From Rhodococcus sp. SGAir0479 (GTDB lineage: Bacteria; Actinomycetota; Actinomycetes; Mycobacteriales; Mycobacteriaceae): a stretch of 64,000 bases of DNA. Under the pieces are notes generated by a model, which searched no databases, had not been told where the DNA came from, and worked only from the letters and a program-made list of their open reading frames with translations. Made by a program: the position numbers and the translations under genes. Shown piece after piece: positions 16,732-25,494 of the stretch (position 1 is the first letter of the stretch; the number at the start of each line of letters is the position of its first letter). Location: assembly GCF_005484805.1 (NCBI RefSeq), contig NZ_CP039432.1:806001-870000 (forward strand). Reading direction: 5' to 3'.

Positions 16732-17418
16732 TCACAGCCCCAGCGGGATGGCGGCACCCGAGATCGGGGCCGAGTCGTCCGAGATCAGGAACGCGATCAC
16801 CTTGGCGATGTCGGCCGGGGCGACCCAGTTGGCGCGATCCGACTTCGGCATCGCCGCCCGGTTGACCGGCGTGTCGATCACGCCGGGAAGCAACGCATTC
16901 GAGCGGATGTGATCGGCCTTGTACTCGACCGCGATCGACTCGGCCAGCGCGAGGACGGCGGCCTTGGACGTGCTGTACGCGGTGCCGCCCGGGAACGGCT
17001 TCAGTGCGGCGCCGGACGACATCGACACGACCGAACCGCCGCCGTTCGCGATCAGGTGCGGCAACCCTTCGCGCAGAACCGCGTACGTGGTCCGGACGTT
17101 GAGGTCGAGCTGACGGTCGATGGCCTCCGCGTCGGCCTCGTGCGTCCGCGGCCCGGACTCGAAACCGCCGACCAGGTTGACCAGCGCCGTCAACGGTGCG
17201 CCGGGTTCCCGCGCGGCGGCCGCGACGGCCGCGGACAGCTCGGCCGGAACCGACACGTTGCAGCGGATCAGTTCCAGTCGGTCGTGCTGGGTGAGCCGGG
17301 CGGCCTCCGACGGCGCGATGAACGGCACCACCACGCGCCACCCGATCGACAGCAGGTGGTCGGTGACGGCGACACCGAGCGCGCCGGTTCCTCCGGTCAC
17401 GAAAGCGGTTCCGGTCAT
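16732..17418 (-). CDS. Short-chain dehydrogenase/reductase
   Basis: A 228-residue SDR with TGGTGALG near the N-terminus, the NLVGGF variant of the NAG motif, the catalytic Ser in VSMSSGAA, Y148-x3-K152 (YSTSK) and a C-terminal SDDSAPISGAAIPL tail. I chose the ATG giving MTGTAFVTGG, since the frame upstream is Ser/Pro-rich and unlike SDRs. The gene is short for the family but complete. It is read with the TetR gene upstream (83-bp gap) and may share its control. The product probably acts in the catabolic pathway of this region as an alcohol or 3-hydroxyacyl dehydrogenase. Confidence 0.88.
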   Translation of the reverse strand: MTGTAFVTGGTGALGVAVTDHLLSIGWRVVVPFIAPSEAARLTQHDRLELIRCNVSVPAELSAAVAAAAREPGAPLTALVNLVGGFESGPRTHEADAEAIDRQLDLNVRTTYAVLREGLPHLIANGGGSVVSMSSGAALKPFPGGTAYSTSKAAVLALAESIAVEYKADHIRSNALLPGVIDTPVNRAAMPKSDRANWVAPADIAKVIAFLISDDSAPISGAAIPLGL

Positions 17419-17500
17419 GTCGGGGATCCTTCGCAGGTCGGGAATTCGGTTGTGGTCCCGGCACCGTGGCGGGCCGGTGTGCGCCGGGGGAGTCCGAGGA

Positions 17501-18127
17501 TCAACGGCGGTCGGATGCGACCCAACCGTTGAAGAGGAAGTCGACGAACTCGTCGGCAAGCTTGACGCCGTCGACGTCCGGGTCGCCGTCGCACGTGTAG
17601 TTCGCGTTCAGTACCGAACGGAACGCGACGGCCGCCAACGCCACGTCCATGTCGCGGAACGTGCCATCGTCGACGCCCGCGCCGATGATCCGCTCCACGG
17701 CGTCGGCCCACCGCTGGCGTTTGACGCGAACCTCGGCGAGCTGGGCGCCGTTGAGCCGCATCCACTCTCGCTCGAACACCTTCGCGGCGTCCGGGTTGGC
17801 CATCGACCAACGCAGGTGGATGCGGGCGAGGATGCGGAGTTTGTCGATCGCTCCCACGTCGGCCGCCTCGACGCGCCGGAGGGCCGCCTCGCCACTGTCG
17901 GCGATCTCACCGACGATCTGGTACAGCAGGTCTTCCTTGCTCTTGATGTGCACGTACAGGCTGCCGGCATGCACACCGACGAGCGAGCCGATGTCGCGCA
18001 TCGACGTCCCGTCGTAGCCGCTCTCGGCGAACTGGCGGAGCGCCGCCTCGCGAATTCTCGTCAGGAACGCCGTCCTGGCCTCGGCGGGGCGGTCGCCGGC
18101 CGAGTCCCGATCGAGGTTCGACGGCAT
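17501..18127 (-). CDS. TetR-family regulator of the catabolic block
   Basis: A 208-residue TetR protein: helix-turn-helix AALRQFAESGYDGTSMRDI then GVHAGSLYVHIKSKEDLLYQ, and a C-terminal domain with WSMANPDAAKVFEREW. I prefer the ATG that lies about 9 bp after AAGGG; a GTG two codons earlier is too close to it. A dyad 80 bp upstream of this gene, inside the 3' end of the crotonase gene, recurs in two other promoter regions of the block. This protein is therefore the likely repressor of the whole set, including itself, the ligase operon and the amidohydrolase operon. The ligand is probably a CoA ester or the free acid. Confidence 0.9.
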   Translation of the reverse strand: MPSNLDRDSAGDRPAEARTAFLTRIREAALRQFAESGYDGTSMRDIGSLVGVHAGSLYVHIKSKEDLLYQIVGEIADSGEAALRRVEAADVGAIDKLRILARIHLRWSMANPDAAKVFEREWMRLNGAQLAEVRVKRQRWADAVERIIGAGVDDGTFRDMDVALAAVAFRSVLNANYTCDGDPDVDGVKLADEFVDFLFNGWVASDRR

Positions 18128-18163
18128 GTGCACGGCCCTTCTGCGACGGCCGAGCGTGCAGGC

Positions 18164-19312
18164 TCACGCTCGGGTTTCGCCCATCATGACAGGAGAATTC
18201 CCGGTCTGCAACAAGCGTTTGCTGGCTTGTGTGGTCGGTTCCGGGCGGCCGATCGCGTCCACCAGTCCCCAGTCCAACGCCGTGGGCGCATCCAGCCTGG
18301 CCCCGGTCACGAACAGGTGCATCGCGCGCCACCGTCCGATCCGCCGCGGAATGCTCACCGTTCCGCCGGCGCCGGGGATCAGGCCCATCTCGATCTCGGG
18401 CAGACGGAACCATGCGTCCGCGCTCGCCACGACGGTGCCGGCGAAGGCCGGGATCTCGATGCCGCCGCCCACGCACGCGCCGTGGACGTGCGCCTCGAGC
18501 CGGTCGGCCAGCTCGTGGACCAGCAGTCCGGCGCCGGCTCGCGTACGGATCAGGTGCGCCAGGGTGAGGTCGGGGGTCGTGCCGAACTCGTCGAGGTCGC
18601 CTCCCGCGCAGAACGACGGACCGGCGCCGTCGAGCGTGACGCGGGTGATCGACGGATCCGCCGTCGCGACCGTCAGCGCGCTCGTGAGCGCGTCCCGCAG
18701 GCGAGCGCCGTACGCGTTGCGGCGTTCGGGACGGTTAAGGGTGATGCGGAGGTCGGCGCCGTCGCGGGCCACCAGCACGGGCTCGCCGTGCGGGGGAGGG
18801 GGCAGCGGCCGCGGTCCGCGGCGCGCGAGCCAGCGCGCGAACTCGGTCCCGCCCAGCAGTGTCGAGTACGCGAGCGATTCGACGTCCACGCCCGCGCGGG
18901 CATCGAGGCCGTCGCCGCACCGGAGGACCTGGCGCAGGACGGTCGCGGCCTGCGGGTTCGCGGCGACACGCGACGCGAAGTCTGCGACCGCCCGAAGGGC
19001 GTCGGCGACCACGACCGTGGAGCGTTCGTCCCGGTCGTCGGCTGGTGCGGCGTCGACGTACGTCAGGTCCAGCGCGTCCGTGAGGATGTCCGGGGCGGGC
19101 GGACCTCCGCGGTGGATGCCGAGCAGGATTCGATCGGCGACGCGCGCTCGCTGCGCCGCGGCGGCGAGCACGGACGGCTGGTCGGCACCCGCGCCGGTCA
19201 GGTCGACGACCGTCAACGGCGTGTCGAGCCCACCGGTGTCGTCGAGTAGCGGGGTGTCGGCGGCGCCGTCCGCGAGCTGGCGGACGGTGACGCGGGTCGG
19301 GTGGGAAGGCAT
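18164..19312 (-). CDS. Enoyl-CoA hydratase/isomerase family protein with long N-terminal extension
   Basis: The C-terminal ~200 residues are a crotonase domain: LNRPERRNAYGARL, the oxyanion-hole loop FCAGGDLDEFG, HGACVGGGIEIPAF and PEIEMGLIPGAGGT with both glutamates of a hydratase. The N-terminal ~175 residues (TVVDLTGAGAD, AAAQRARVADRILLG) look like a degenerate crotonase-like half of the kind found in some actinobacterial paralogues. The start is the ATG after GAAGGACCG; the frame continues far upstream but only as antisense of other genes. It is divergent from the ligase operon across a 306-bp region with an operator. It probably hydrates an unsaturated CoA ester before the SDR and retro-aldol steps. 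Confidence 0.88.
   Translation of the reverse strand: MPSHPTRVTVRQLADGAADTPLLDDTGGLDTPLTVVDLTGAGADQPSVLAAAAQRARVADRILLGIHRGGPPAPDILTDALDLTYVDAAPADDRDERSTVVVADALRAVADFASRVAANPQAATVLRQVLRCGDGLDARAGVDVESLAYSTLLGGTEFARWLARRGPRPLPPPPHGEPVLVARDGADLRITLNRPERRNAYGARLRDALTSALTVATADPSITRVTLDGAGPSFCAGGDLDEFGTTPDLTLAHLIRTRAGAGLLVHELADRLEAHVHGACVGGGIEIPAFAGTVVASADAWFRLPEIEMGLIPGAGGTVSIPRRIGRWRAMHLFVTGARLDAPTALDWGLVDAIGRPEPTTQASKRLLQTGNSPVMMGETRA
18208..18223. promoter_or_regulatory. Operator copy 1, upstream of the TetR gene
   Basis: GCAACAAGCGTTTGCT sits 80 bp upstream of the TetR start, within the last codons of the crotonase gene. It matches the two other copies at 14 or more of 16 positions and contains the dyad core CAANCGTTTG. 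Confidence 0.7.
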
Positions 19313-19471
19313 CGGTCCTTCTCGATCGAGCGGTTGTGTGCCAGTGTGAGTGCGTGCAGTGTAGAACGCGGTTCTCGGCATTGCTCGATTGTTGCTTTCT
19401 CCGAACGGTTCTCGCCGACACTGCGCCAGTACCGGAGACTGCGGCCGATCGGACACGTCCGGTCGCGGTGT

Positions 19472-19501
19472 TTGACGTGGCTCACACCGTACTGCCATAG
19501 T
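19472..19501 (+). promoter_or_regulatory. Predicted promoter of the ligase operon
   Basis: TTGACG and CATAGT are separated by 18 bp, a good match to a primary-sigma promoter. The TetR operator begins 5 bp after the -10 element, so a bound repressor would block the start site. Confidence 0.5.
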
Positions 19502-19506
19502 TGCTT

Positions 19507-19522
19507 GCAACAAACGTTTGCT
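19507..19522. promoter_or_regulatory. Operator copy 2, at the ligase operon promoter
   Basis: GCAACAAACGTTTGCT, with the perfect 10-bp dyad CAAACGTTTG at its centre, overlaps the expected transcription start of the operon beginning at 19619. It is the most symmetric of the three copies. Confidence 0.75.
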
Positions 19523-19618
19523 CGGGTTGTTGACCGGGCCGATGCACGCGGGCAACGACCTCGTCACCGTGTGCCCCAGAGCGTCGATCTCGACCGAAAC
19601 CTCTAAGGAGCCAACCCC

Positions 19619-19915
19619 ATGCAGTTGCGTGTCGGAGCCAGATTGCGGAGCACCACATCGGCCGCCGAACTGATCGTCATCCGAATTCCCGGCCGAGACG
19701 TCGACATCCGATGCGACGGCGCACCGATGGTCGCCCCGGAGTCGGCCGGGGACCCGGTGGGGGACACCAGCGGCGACCTCCAACTCGGCAAGCGGTACTG
19801 CAGCGACGACGGCACCGTCGAACTGCTGTGCACCAAGCCGGGCAGCGGCGTGCTGACGGCCGATGGCGAGACGTTGGGTGTAAAGGCACCCAAGGCCATG
19901 CCCGCCTCGGACTGA
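19619..19915 (+). CDS. Small conserved-type hypothetical protein, first gene of the catabolic operon
   Basis: A 98-residue protein beginning MQLRVGARLRSTTSAAE with an AAGGAG ribosome site. It has three cysteines (IRCDGAPM, RYCSDDG, LLCTKPG) and short beta-rich segments around LIVIRIPGRDVDIRCDG and CTKPGSGVLTADG. The pattern is reminiscent of small beta-barrel proteins that accompany acyl-CoA synthetases in actinobacterial clusters, but I do not recognise the family. Leading the operon and lying 8 bp from the ligase gene, it may assist that enzyme or bind the pathway intermediate. Confidence 0.75.
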   Translation: MQLRVGARLRSTTSAAELIVIRIPGRDVDIRCDGAPMVAPESAGDPVGDTSGDLQLGKRYCSDDGTVELLCTKPGSGVLTADGETLGVKAPKAMPASD

Positions 19916-19923
19916 GGACATCG

Positions 19924-21423
19924 ATGAACATCCTGACACTGCTCGAGATCGCCGCCGGCGCGGACGCCGACCGAATCGCCCTCGGCGACAAGCGCGACGG
20001 CCTCACGTACGGCGACCTGCTTCGACTGGCCCGCGGCTTCGCGGCCGAACATTCCGGCGCGACGCGGACCGTGCTGTACGGATCGACGGCCGCACCGGCT
20101 TTCCCGATCGCGTTGTTCGGGGCCGCCTGGGCGGGAATCCCGTTCGCCCCGATCAGCTACCGCCTGGCCGACGACCCGCTCCGCGCGATCGTGGCGGGCC
20201 GTGCGCCGGCGCTGCTGGTCGCGGACGGCGCCGTCGCGCGGATCGGGGGCGGAGTGGACGGGGTCCGGACCGTCGCGCCGAGTGTGCTGATCGAGCACCT
20301 GCGTGCCGCGGACGCCGTCGACCCCGCGCCCGCCGACCAGGATCCCGACGCGCCCGCCGTGCTGTTGCACACCAGCGGCACGTCGGGAACCCCGAAGGTG
20401 GCCGTGCTGCGGCATCGGCACCTGGTGTCGTACGTCCTGGGCTGCACCGAGTTGTTCAGTGCCGGCCCCGACGAGGCCGCGCTCGTCAGCGTTCCGCCGT
20501 ACCACATCGCGGGGGTCGCGGGCCTGCTCACCGGCCTCTACAGCGGGCGCCGCATCGTCCAGATGCCGAACTTCGACGAACGCGAATGGGTGCGGGTGGT
20601 GCGCGAGCAGGAGATCACCCACGCGATGGTGGTCCCGACGATGCTGGCGCGCATCGTCGACGTCCTCGCCGAGGACGGGCTCGGCGTGCCGTCGCTGCGG
20701 CACCTGTCCTACGGTGGTGGCCGGATGCCGCTGCCGGTGATCGAGCGGGCTCTGGAACTGCTGCCCCACGTCGACTTCGTCAACGGCTACGGGCTCACCG
20801 AAACCTCCTCGTCCATCGCGGTTCTCGGCCCCGACGAGCATCGCGCCGCGCTCTCGTCGCCCGATCCCGCGATCCAACGCCGGCTGGGGTCGGTCGGGCT
20901 CCCCGTCCCCGACGTCGAGATCGTGGTCCGCGACGACGCCGGACGGCCGGTCGCGGCCGGCGAGCGCGGTGAGCTGTGGGTGCGCGGTGCCCAGGTGTCG
21001 GGGGAGTACTCCGGCGCGTCGCTGCTCGACGCCGACGGCTGGTTCCACACCCAGGACGGCGGATGGATCGACGACGCCGGGTACGTCTACGTCGAGGGTC
21101 GCCTCGACGACGTCATCGTCCGGGGCGGCGAGAACCTGTCGCCGGGCGAGATCGAGGACGTCATCGGCGAGCACCCCGGAGTGGACGACGTCGTGGTCTA
21201 CGGCGTACCCGACGACCAGTGGGGCGAGGTCGTCGTCGCGGCGGTCGTGCCCCGCGCCGAGGGCGCGGTGTCGGACGCCGAGATCCGGGAGTGGGTCGGC
21301 AACCGGCTGCGCTCGTCCCGGGTGCCGGCCGTCGTCGAGTTCCACGCCGACCTGCCCCGCAACGATATGGGCAAGGTGCTCCGGCGCGTGCTGCGCGAGC
21401 AGTTCACGCCGGTCACCGCCTGA
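19924..21423 (+). CDS. AMP-dependent acyl-CoA synthetase, second copy
   Basis: A 499-residue ANL ligase with HTSGTSGTPKVAVL at residues 149-162, NGYGLTETSS, GRLDDVIVRGGENLSP and the C-terminal lysine in NDMGKVLRR. The motif usually reading HTGD is HTQD here (WFHTQDGGW), a small departure next to the ribose-binding aspartate, which is retained. It is only distantly similar to the ligase at 9800, so the two likely accept different acids. The start ATG is 8 bp after the small protein and the stop is 22 bp before the CoA-transferase. Confidence 0.92.
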   Translation: MNILTLLEIAAGADADRIALGDKRDGLTYGDLLRLARGFAAEHSGATRTVLYGSTAAPAFPIALFGAAWAGIPFAPISYRLADDPLRAIVAGRAPALLVADGAVARIGGGVDGVRTVAPSVLIEHLRAADAVDPAPADQDPDAPAVLLHTSGTSGTPKVAVLRHRHLVSYVLGCTELFSAGPDEAALVSVPPYHIAGVAGLLTGLYSGRRIVQMPNFDEREWVRVVREQEITHAMVVPTMLARIVDVLAEDGLGVPSLRHLSYGGGRMPLPVIERALELLPHVDFVNGYGLTETSSSIAVLGPDEHRAALSSPDPAIQRRLGSVGLPVPDVEIVVRDDAGRPVAAGERGELWVRGAQVSGEYSGASLLDADGWFHTQDGGWIDDAGYVYVEGRLDDVIVRGGENLSPGEIEDVIGEHPGVDDVVVYGVPDDQWGEVVVAAVVPRAEGAVSDAEIREWVGNRLRSSRVPAVVEFHADLPRNDMGKVLRRVLREQFTPVTA

Positions 21424-21445
21424 CGACGAGCGAGAGGAAACCACT

Positions 21446-23839
21446 GTGCACCAGCCACAGTCGCGGCAGCCGGCGCAGCCGCTGCTCGAGGACTTCCGCG
21501 TGGTCGACTTCACCACGGGCATCGCCGGCGGCTACTGCACCAAGATGCTCGTGGACGCCGGCGCCGACGTCGTCAAGATCGAGGCCGGCCCGGACGGCGA
21601 TCCGCTGCGACGGTGGCGGCTCGACGGCGAGACGGGCGCGGACGACGGCGCGCTGTTCGGTTATCTCGCGGCCGGTAAACGGTCGGTCCGCGGCACGCTG
21701 CGCGACGAGCACGTCCGCGCGTTCGTGGCCGGCGCCGACCTGGTGGTCGAGTCCGGTGCGCTGACGACCGAGGACGTCGTGGGCCTGCGTGCCGCGTTCC
21801 CCGGCGTGGACATCCTGTCGATCACGCCGTTCGGCCGCACCGGGCCGTGGGCCCATCTGCCGGCCACCGACTTCACCCTGCAGGCCCTGGCCGGTTCGCT
21901 CGCGATCCGCGGCCCCGAGGGCCGGCAGCCGCTGCAGGCCGGGGGCCGGCTCGGCGAATGGATCGCCGGGTCCTTCGCGGCCGCCACCGCGCTCGGCCTG
22001 CGCGTCGGGGCCACCACGCGAGGGCGGGGCGGCGAGTGGGCCGACCTGTCGATGCTCGAATCCATGGGCGTCGCAATGGCTCTCTACCACCCGGTGACCG
22101 CGACGCTGTCCGGTGCACCCGGCCGGCGCACGCCGCGGACGGTCGAGATCCCGTCGGTCGAGCGGTGCCTGGACGGATACGTCGGTTTCTGCACGATCAC
22201 CGCGCAGATGTTCCAGGACTTCCTCATCATGATCGACCGGGCGGAGCTGCTGGCGGACGATTCCATCGTGGACGTGCGACGCCGGCAGGAGCGGTACGAC
22301 GAGTTCCGGTCAATGATCGAGTCGTGGACTTCGACGATGCCCGTCGAGGCGATCGACGAGATCGCCAGTGCCATGCGCATTCCCGTGTCACCGATCGGCA
22401 CTCCGGAGTCCGTCACCGAGAATCCGCATTTCGTCGACCGTGGGGTGTTCGTCGACCACCCGGCCGGCTTCGTGCAGCCGCGGCGGCCGTATCTCGTCGA
22501 CGGTGTACCCCCGGCGCCGGTGCGCCCCGCCCCAGTCCTCGGTGCGGACGACGACGCCCGGCCGTGGACGCCCCGCGAGCAGCCGTCGCGGGTGCTGGAC
22601 GACACCGATGCCGCCCCGCTGGCCGGGGTGCGGGTGCTCGACCTCACCGCGTTCTGGGCGGGCCCCGCGGCCACCCAGCTGCTGGCGGGACTCGGCGCCG
22701 ACGTGGTCAAGGTGGAGTCCGTGCAGCGGCCGGACGGCATGCGCTTCACCTCCACCCGCGCCCCCGACGAGCCGTCGTGGTGGGAGGCGGGCGGGGTGTA
22801 CCAGGGCGCCAACGCCGGCAAGCGCGGGGTGACCCTGGACCTGAGCCGTCCGGAGGGCGTCGAGATCCTGCTCGAGCTGGTGCGCCGGTCCGACGTCGTC
22901 ATCGAGAACTTCTCACCGCGTGTGCTCGACAACTTCGGGCTCACGTGGGACCGCATCCGCGAGGCGAACCCCGCGGCGGTGTTCGTCCGGATGCCCGCGT
23001 TCGGGTTGTCCGGGCCGTGGCGGGACCGCACCGGGTTCGCACAGACGATGGAGCAGGCCACCGGCCTGTCGTGGATGACCGGCTACCGCGACGGCAGCCC
23101 GATGGTGCTCAAGGGGCCGTGCGATCCCGTCGCGGGACTGCATGCGGTGGTCGCGACGCTGTCGGCGCTCGAGTACGCCCGCACCCGCGGGCGCGGTTGT
23201 TTCGTGGAGGTGCCCATGGTGGAGAGCGCCCTCGGCGTCGCCGCCGAGATGGTCGTCGAACACAGCGCCTACGGCACGAGCCCGGCCCGCGACGGCAACC
23301 GCGGCCCCGGCGCCGCGCCCCAGGGCGTGTACCGCTGCGCCGGCGCCGACGACTGGTTGGCCGTCTCGGTCACCGACGACGCCCAGTGGTCCGCGCTCGC
23401 CACGGTCCTGGAACTACCGGAATCGGTGCGCGGCAGCGGGTTCGACACGGTGGGTGGCCGACGCCGCCGGCACGACCGGCTCGACGAACTGCTCACCGAG
23501 TGCTGCGCGGACCGCGACGTCGACGACCTCGCGGCGGCGCTGCTGGCGCGCGGGGTGCCGGCCGCCCGCGTCGTCGACCCCAGCCGGATCCTCGACAACC
23601 CGCAGGTACGCGGCCGCGGCTTCCCAGTGAAGCTGGACCATCCGGTGCTCGGGGCCTTCGAGATCCCGGGCCTGCCGGTGGTGTTCGCCTCGCACGCCCG
23701 GGCGGCGTTCGAGACCGCGGCGCCCACGCTCGGCCAGCACAACACCGAGGTGCTCACCGACCTCGCCGGGGTGTCCCCGCAGCGCCTGGCGCAGCTGGCC
23801 GCCGACGGCGTGATCGGCGACCGCCCCCTTCATCTCTGA
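21446..23839 (+). CDS. CaiB/BaiF-type (family III) CoA-transferase, two fused domains
   Basis: The 797-residue protein contains two successive family III CoA-transferase domains, about residues 14-360 and 390-790. Each begins with the typical nucleotide-binding strand (VVDFTTGIAGGYCTKML... and VLDLTAFWAGPAATQLL...) followed by ADVVK(I/V)E. The first domain has WADLSMLES, with Asp at the position of the catalytic aspartate; the second has FVEVPMVES, with Glu there. A fused protein of this kind can act as an internal heterodimer with one working site. It would move CoA between a pathway product and a new acid. I used the GTG after GAGAGGAAA; longer upstream frames overlap the ligase gene. Confidence 0.9.
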   Translation: MHQPQSRQPAQPLLEDFRVVDFTTGIAGGYCTKMLVDAGADVVKIEAGPDGDPLRRWRLDGETGADDGALFGYLAAGKRSVRGTLRDEHVRAFVAGADLVVESGALTTEDVVGLRAAFPGVDILSITPFGRTGPWAHLPATDFTLQALAGSLAIRGPEGRQPLQAGGRLGEWIAGSFAAATALGLRVGATTRGRGGEWADLSMLESMGVAMALYHPVTATLSGAPGRRTPRTVEIPSVERCLDGYVGFCTITAQMFQDFLIMIDRAELLADDSIVDVRRRQERYDEFRSMIESWTSTMPVEAIDEIASAMRIPVSPIGTPESVTENPHFVDRGVFVDHPAGFVQPRRPYLVDGVPPAPVRPAPVLGADDDARPWTPREQPSRVLDDTDAAPLAGVRVLDLTAFWAGPAATQLLAGLGADVVKVESVQRPDGMRFTSTRAPDEPSWWEAGGVYQGANAGKRGVTLDLSRPEGVEILLELVRRSDVVIENFSPRVLDNFGLTWDRIREANPAAVFVRMPAFGLSGPWRDRTGFAQTMEQATGLSWMTGYRDGSPMVLKGPCDPVAGLHAVVATLSALEYARTRGRGCFVEVPMVESALGVAAEMVVEHSAYGTSPARDGNRGPGAAPQGVYRCAGADDWLAVSVTDDAQWSALATVLELPESVRGSGFDTVGGRRRRHDRLDELLTECCADRDVDDLAAALLARGVPAARVVDPSRILDNPQVRGRGFPVKLDHPVLGAFEIPGLPVVFASHARAAFETAAPTLGQHNTEVLTDLAGVSPQRLAQLAADGVIGDRPLHL

Positions 23840-23884
23840 CTGCCGGCACGGCCGAGAAGTCGATCCCAGACAGGAGTACTCGAT

Positions 23885-25051
23885 GTGACCGCACATCCCT
23901 TCCGTGACGTCGCGATCGTCGCCGCCTACAACACCGCGCAGGCGCGCGTGCTGGACGGACACGACAGCTTCACCATCAGCCTCGAGGCGGCGCGCGGCGT
24001 CATCGCTCGGTCGGGGGTCGACCCGACCACCATCGACGGCGTCTACAGCAAGACCGCGCCGCAGTTGATCTACTCCCTCGGGTTGGGGCCGGTGTGGAAC
24101 GCCAACAACCCGGGCGGCATCACCGGTGTCCTGCACGCGGCGAGCGTCGTGGCCGCCGGGCTGTGCGAGACCGTCCTGATCGCCGACGGGGAGGCGGGCC
24201 GCTACACCGAACGCGAATCGACCGCGCCGTGGACGCGTCCGACCAACGAGTTCGTCGCGCCCTTCGGGCTCTACACCGCGTCGGAGTTCGCGCTCATCGC
24301 GCGTCGGCACATGCATCGGCACGGCACCACCAGCGAGCAGATGGCCGAGATCGCGGCCACCATCCGCAACAACGGCAACGTCAACCCGGACGCCGTCTAT
24401 TACGGCCGCGGGCCGTTCACCGCCGACGACATCCTCGCCTCGCGCATGATCGCCGATCCGTTCCACCTGCTCGATTGCGCCATGACCTCCGAGGGCGGGT
24501 GCGCGCTGATCGTCACCACCGCCGAGCGCGCGAAGGACCTGCCGGGCAAGCCCGTCTACGTTCTCGGGGGCGGCCTGGACCACATGGGCCCGTCGTACCA
24601 GCACGCCCCCAGCTGGGACCTCGGCAGCCGCTCCTCCGACATACCCAACGGTTACGTCGGCCGGCGCGCCGCGCGCAAGAGCTTCGCGATGGCGGGCCTG
24701 ACGCCCGCCGACGTCGACGTCGCCGAACTGTACGACCCGTTCTCCTTCGAGATCATCCGCCAGTTCGAGGCGTTCGAGTTCTGCGGCGACGGCGAGGGCG
24801 GGCCGTGGTGCGTCGAGAACGTCACCGGCGCGGAGCCGGCGTTGCCGCTGACCACCGACGGCGGCCTGATGTCCTACAGCCACGGCGGCGGCATCGTGCA
24901 GCTGACGCAGCGGATCGCCCGGTCCGTGCACCAGCTGCAGGGGGTGTGCGCGACCGGTCAGGTCGACGACGCCGAGGTGGTGCTGTGCAGCAACGGCGGT
25001 GCCGGCGCCTTCTTCACCGACGTCCTGCTACTGGGAAGTGAGCGACCATGA
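23885..25051 (+). CDS. Thiolase-fold protein without nucleophilic Cys, probable retro-aldolase subunit (Ltp2-like)
   Basis: The protein has the SCP2-thiolase/lipid-transfer fold: VDPTTIDGVYSK near the start, MTSEGGCALIV, VAELYDPFSFEIIRQFEAF and SYSHGGGIVQ. Where thiolases have NNNC with the acylated cysteine, it reads ANNPGG (residues 73-78), so thiolysis by the usual mechanism is impossible. Ltp2, the aldolase that removes the steroid side chain, likewise lacks that cysteine and needs a DUF35 partner. Such a partner is encoded directly downstream with a 4-bp overlap. The likely activity is retro-aldol cleavage of a beta-hydroxyacyl-CoA. The GTG start follows CAGGAG. Confidence 0.88.
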   Translation: MTAHPFRDVAIVAAYNTAQARVLDGHDSFTISLEAARGVIARSGVDPTTIDGVYSKTAPQLIYSLGLGPVWNANNPGGITGVLHAASVVAAGLCETVLIADGEAGRYTERESTAPWTRPTNEFVAPFGLYTASEFALIARRHMHRHGTTSEQMAEIAATIRNNGNVNPDAVYYGRGPFTADDILASRMIADPFHLLDCAMTSEGGCALIVTTAERAKDLPGKPVYVLGGGLDHMGPSYQHAPSWDLGSRSSDIPNGYVGRRAARKSFAMAGLTPADVDVAELYDPFSFEIIRQFEAFEFCGDGEGGPWCVENVTGAEPALPLTTDGGLMSYSHGGGIVQLTQRIARSVHQLQGVCATGQVDDAEVVLCSNGGAGAFFTDVLLLGSERP

Positions 25052-25494
25052 GCGAGAACACCATCGCCACCGTGCTGGCCCCGCAGCGGGCGGGTATCCC
25101 GCTGCCCACCCCGTCCGTGCTGTCCCAGCCTTTCTGGGAGGGGTGCGCGCTGGGAGAGCTGCGGTATCAGCGCTGTACCGCCTGCGGCCGCGCGGAATTC
25201 GACCCGAACCGGCTGTGCCGCGGCTGTGGCAGCGACGCACTCGACTGGCAGGTGAGCGCCGGCCGGGGCACCGTCTACAGCTACACCGAGGTGGTCCGCC
25301 CGCAGACGCCCGCGTTCACCAGCCCCTACGTGGTGCTCATCGTCGAGCTCGACGAGGGCTACCACATGGTCTCCAACCTCATCGGCTGCCCGGCGTCCGA
25401 CGTCCGGATCGGCCTGCCGGTGCAGGTGAGCTTTCACGAGGTCGACGACGGCGTCGTCCTGCCGTACTTCGCGCCGGAGGATCAGAGGCAATGA
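25048..25494 (+). CDS. DUF35 Zn-ribbon/OB-fold protein (ChsH2-like aldolase partner)
   Basis: 148 residues with a four-cysteine zinc ribbon (C43, C46, C57, C60 in CTACGRAEF and LCRGCG) followed by an OB fold (GTVYSYTEVVRP, PYVVLIVELDEG). DUF35 proteins form complexes with thiolase-fold enzymes and position the CoA ester; in ChsH2-Ltp2 the DUF35 domain is required for aldolase activity. Start and stop overlap both neighbours by 4 bp, so stoichiometric production with the thiolase-fold protein is likely. Confidence 0.92.
   Translation: MSENTIATVLAPQRAGIPLPTPSVLSQPFWEGCALGELRYQRCTACGRAEFDPNRLCRGCGSDALDWQVSAGRGTVYSYTEVVRPQTPAFTSPYVVLIVELDEGYHMVSNLIGCPASDVRIGLPVQVSFHEVDDGVVLPYFAPEDQRQ

Larger units (their letters stand above)
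19313..19618. other. Divergent promoter region of the catabolic block
   Basis: No coding sequence is visible. Toward the right is a promoter plus operator (listed separately). Toward the left there is a TACACT hexamer on the minus strand near 19358-19363 and an adjacent AGAAC-GCG-GTTCT dyad at 19363-19375, which could control the crotonase gene. Confidence 0.5.

Noticed and set aside
19363-19375. AGAAC-GCG-GTTCT dyad as a KstR operator
   Set aside because: KstR sites have a two-base centre between AAC and GTT; this one has three, so it is listed only as a dyad.
19313-19939. Possible 200-residue N-terminal extension of the crotonase gene
   Set aside because: The extension would cover the divergent promoter with its operator and the start of another gene, while an ATG with a good ribosome site exists at 19312.
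20969-21445. Upstream extension of the CoA-transferase frame
   Set aside because: It lies within the acyl-CoA synthetase gene in another frame and is Arg/Ser-rich noise; the GTG at 21446 begins the family-like sequence.
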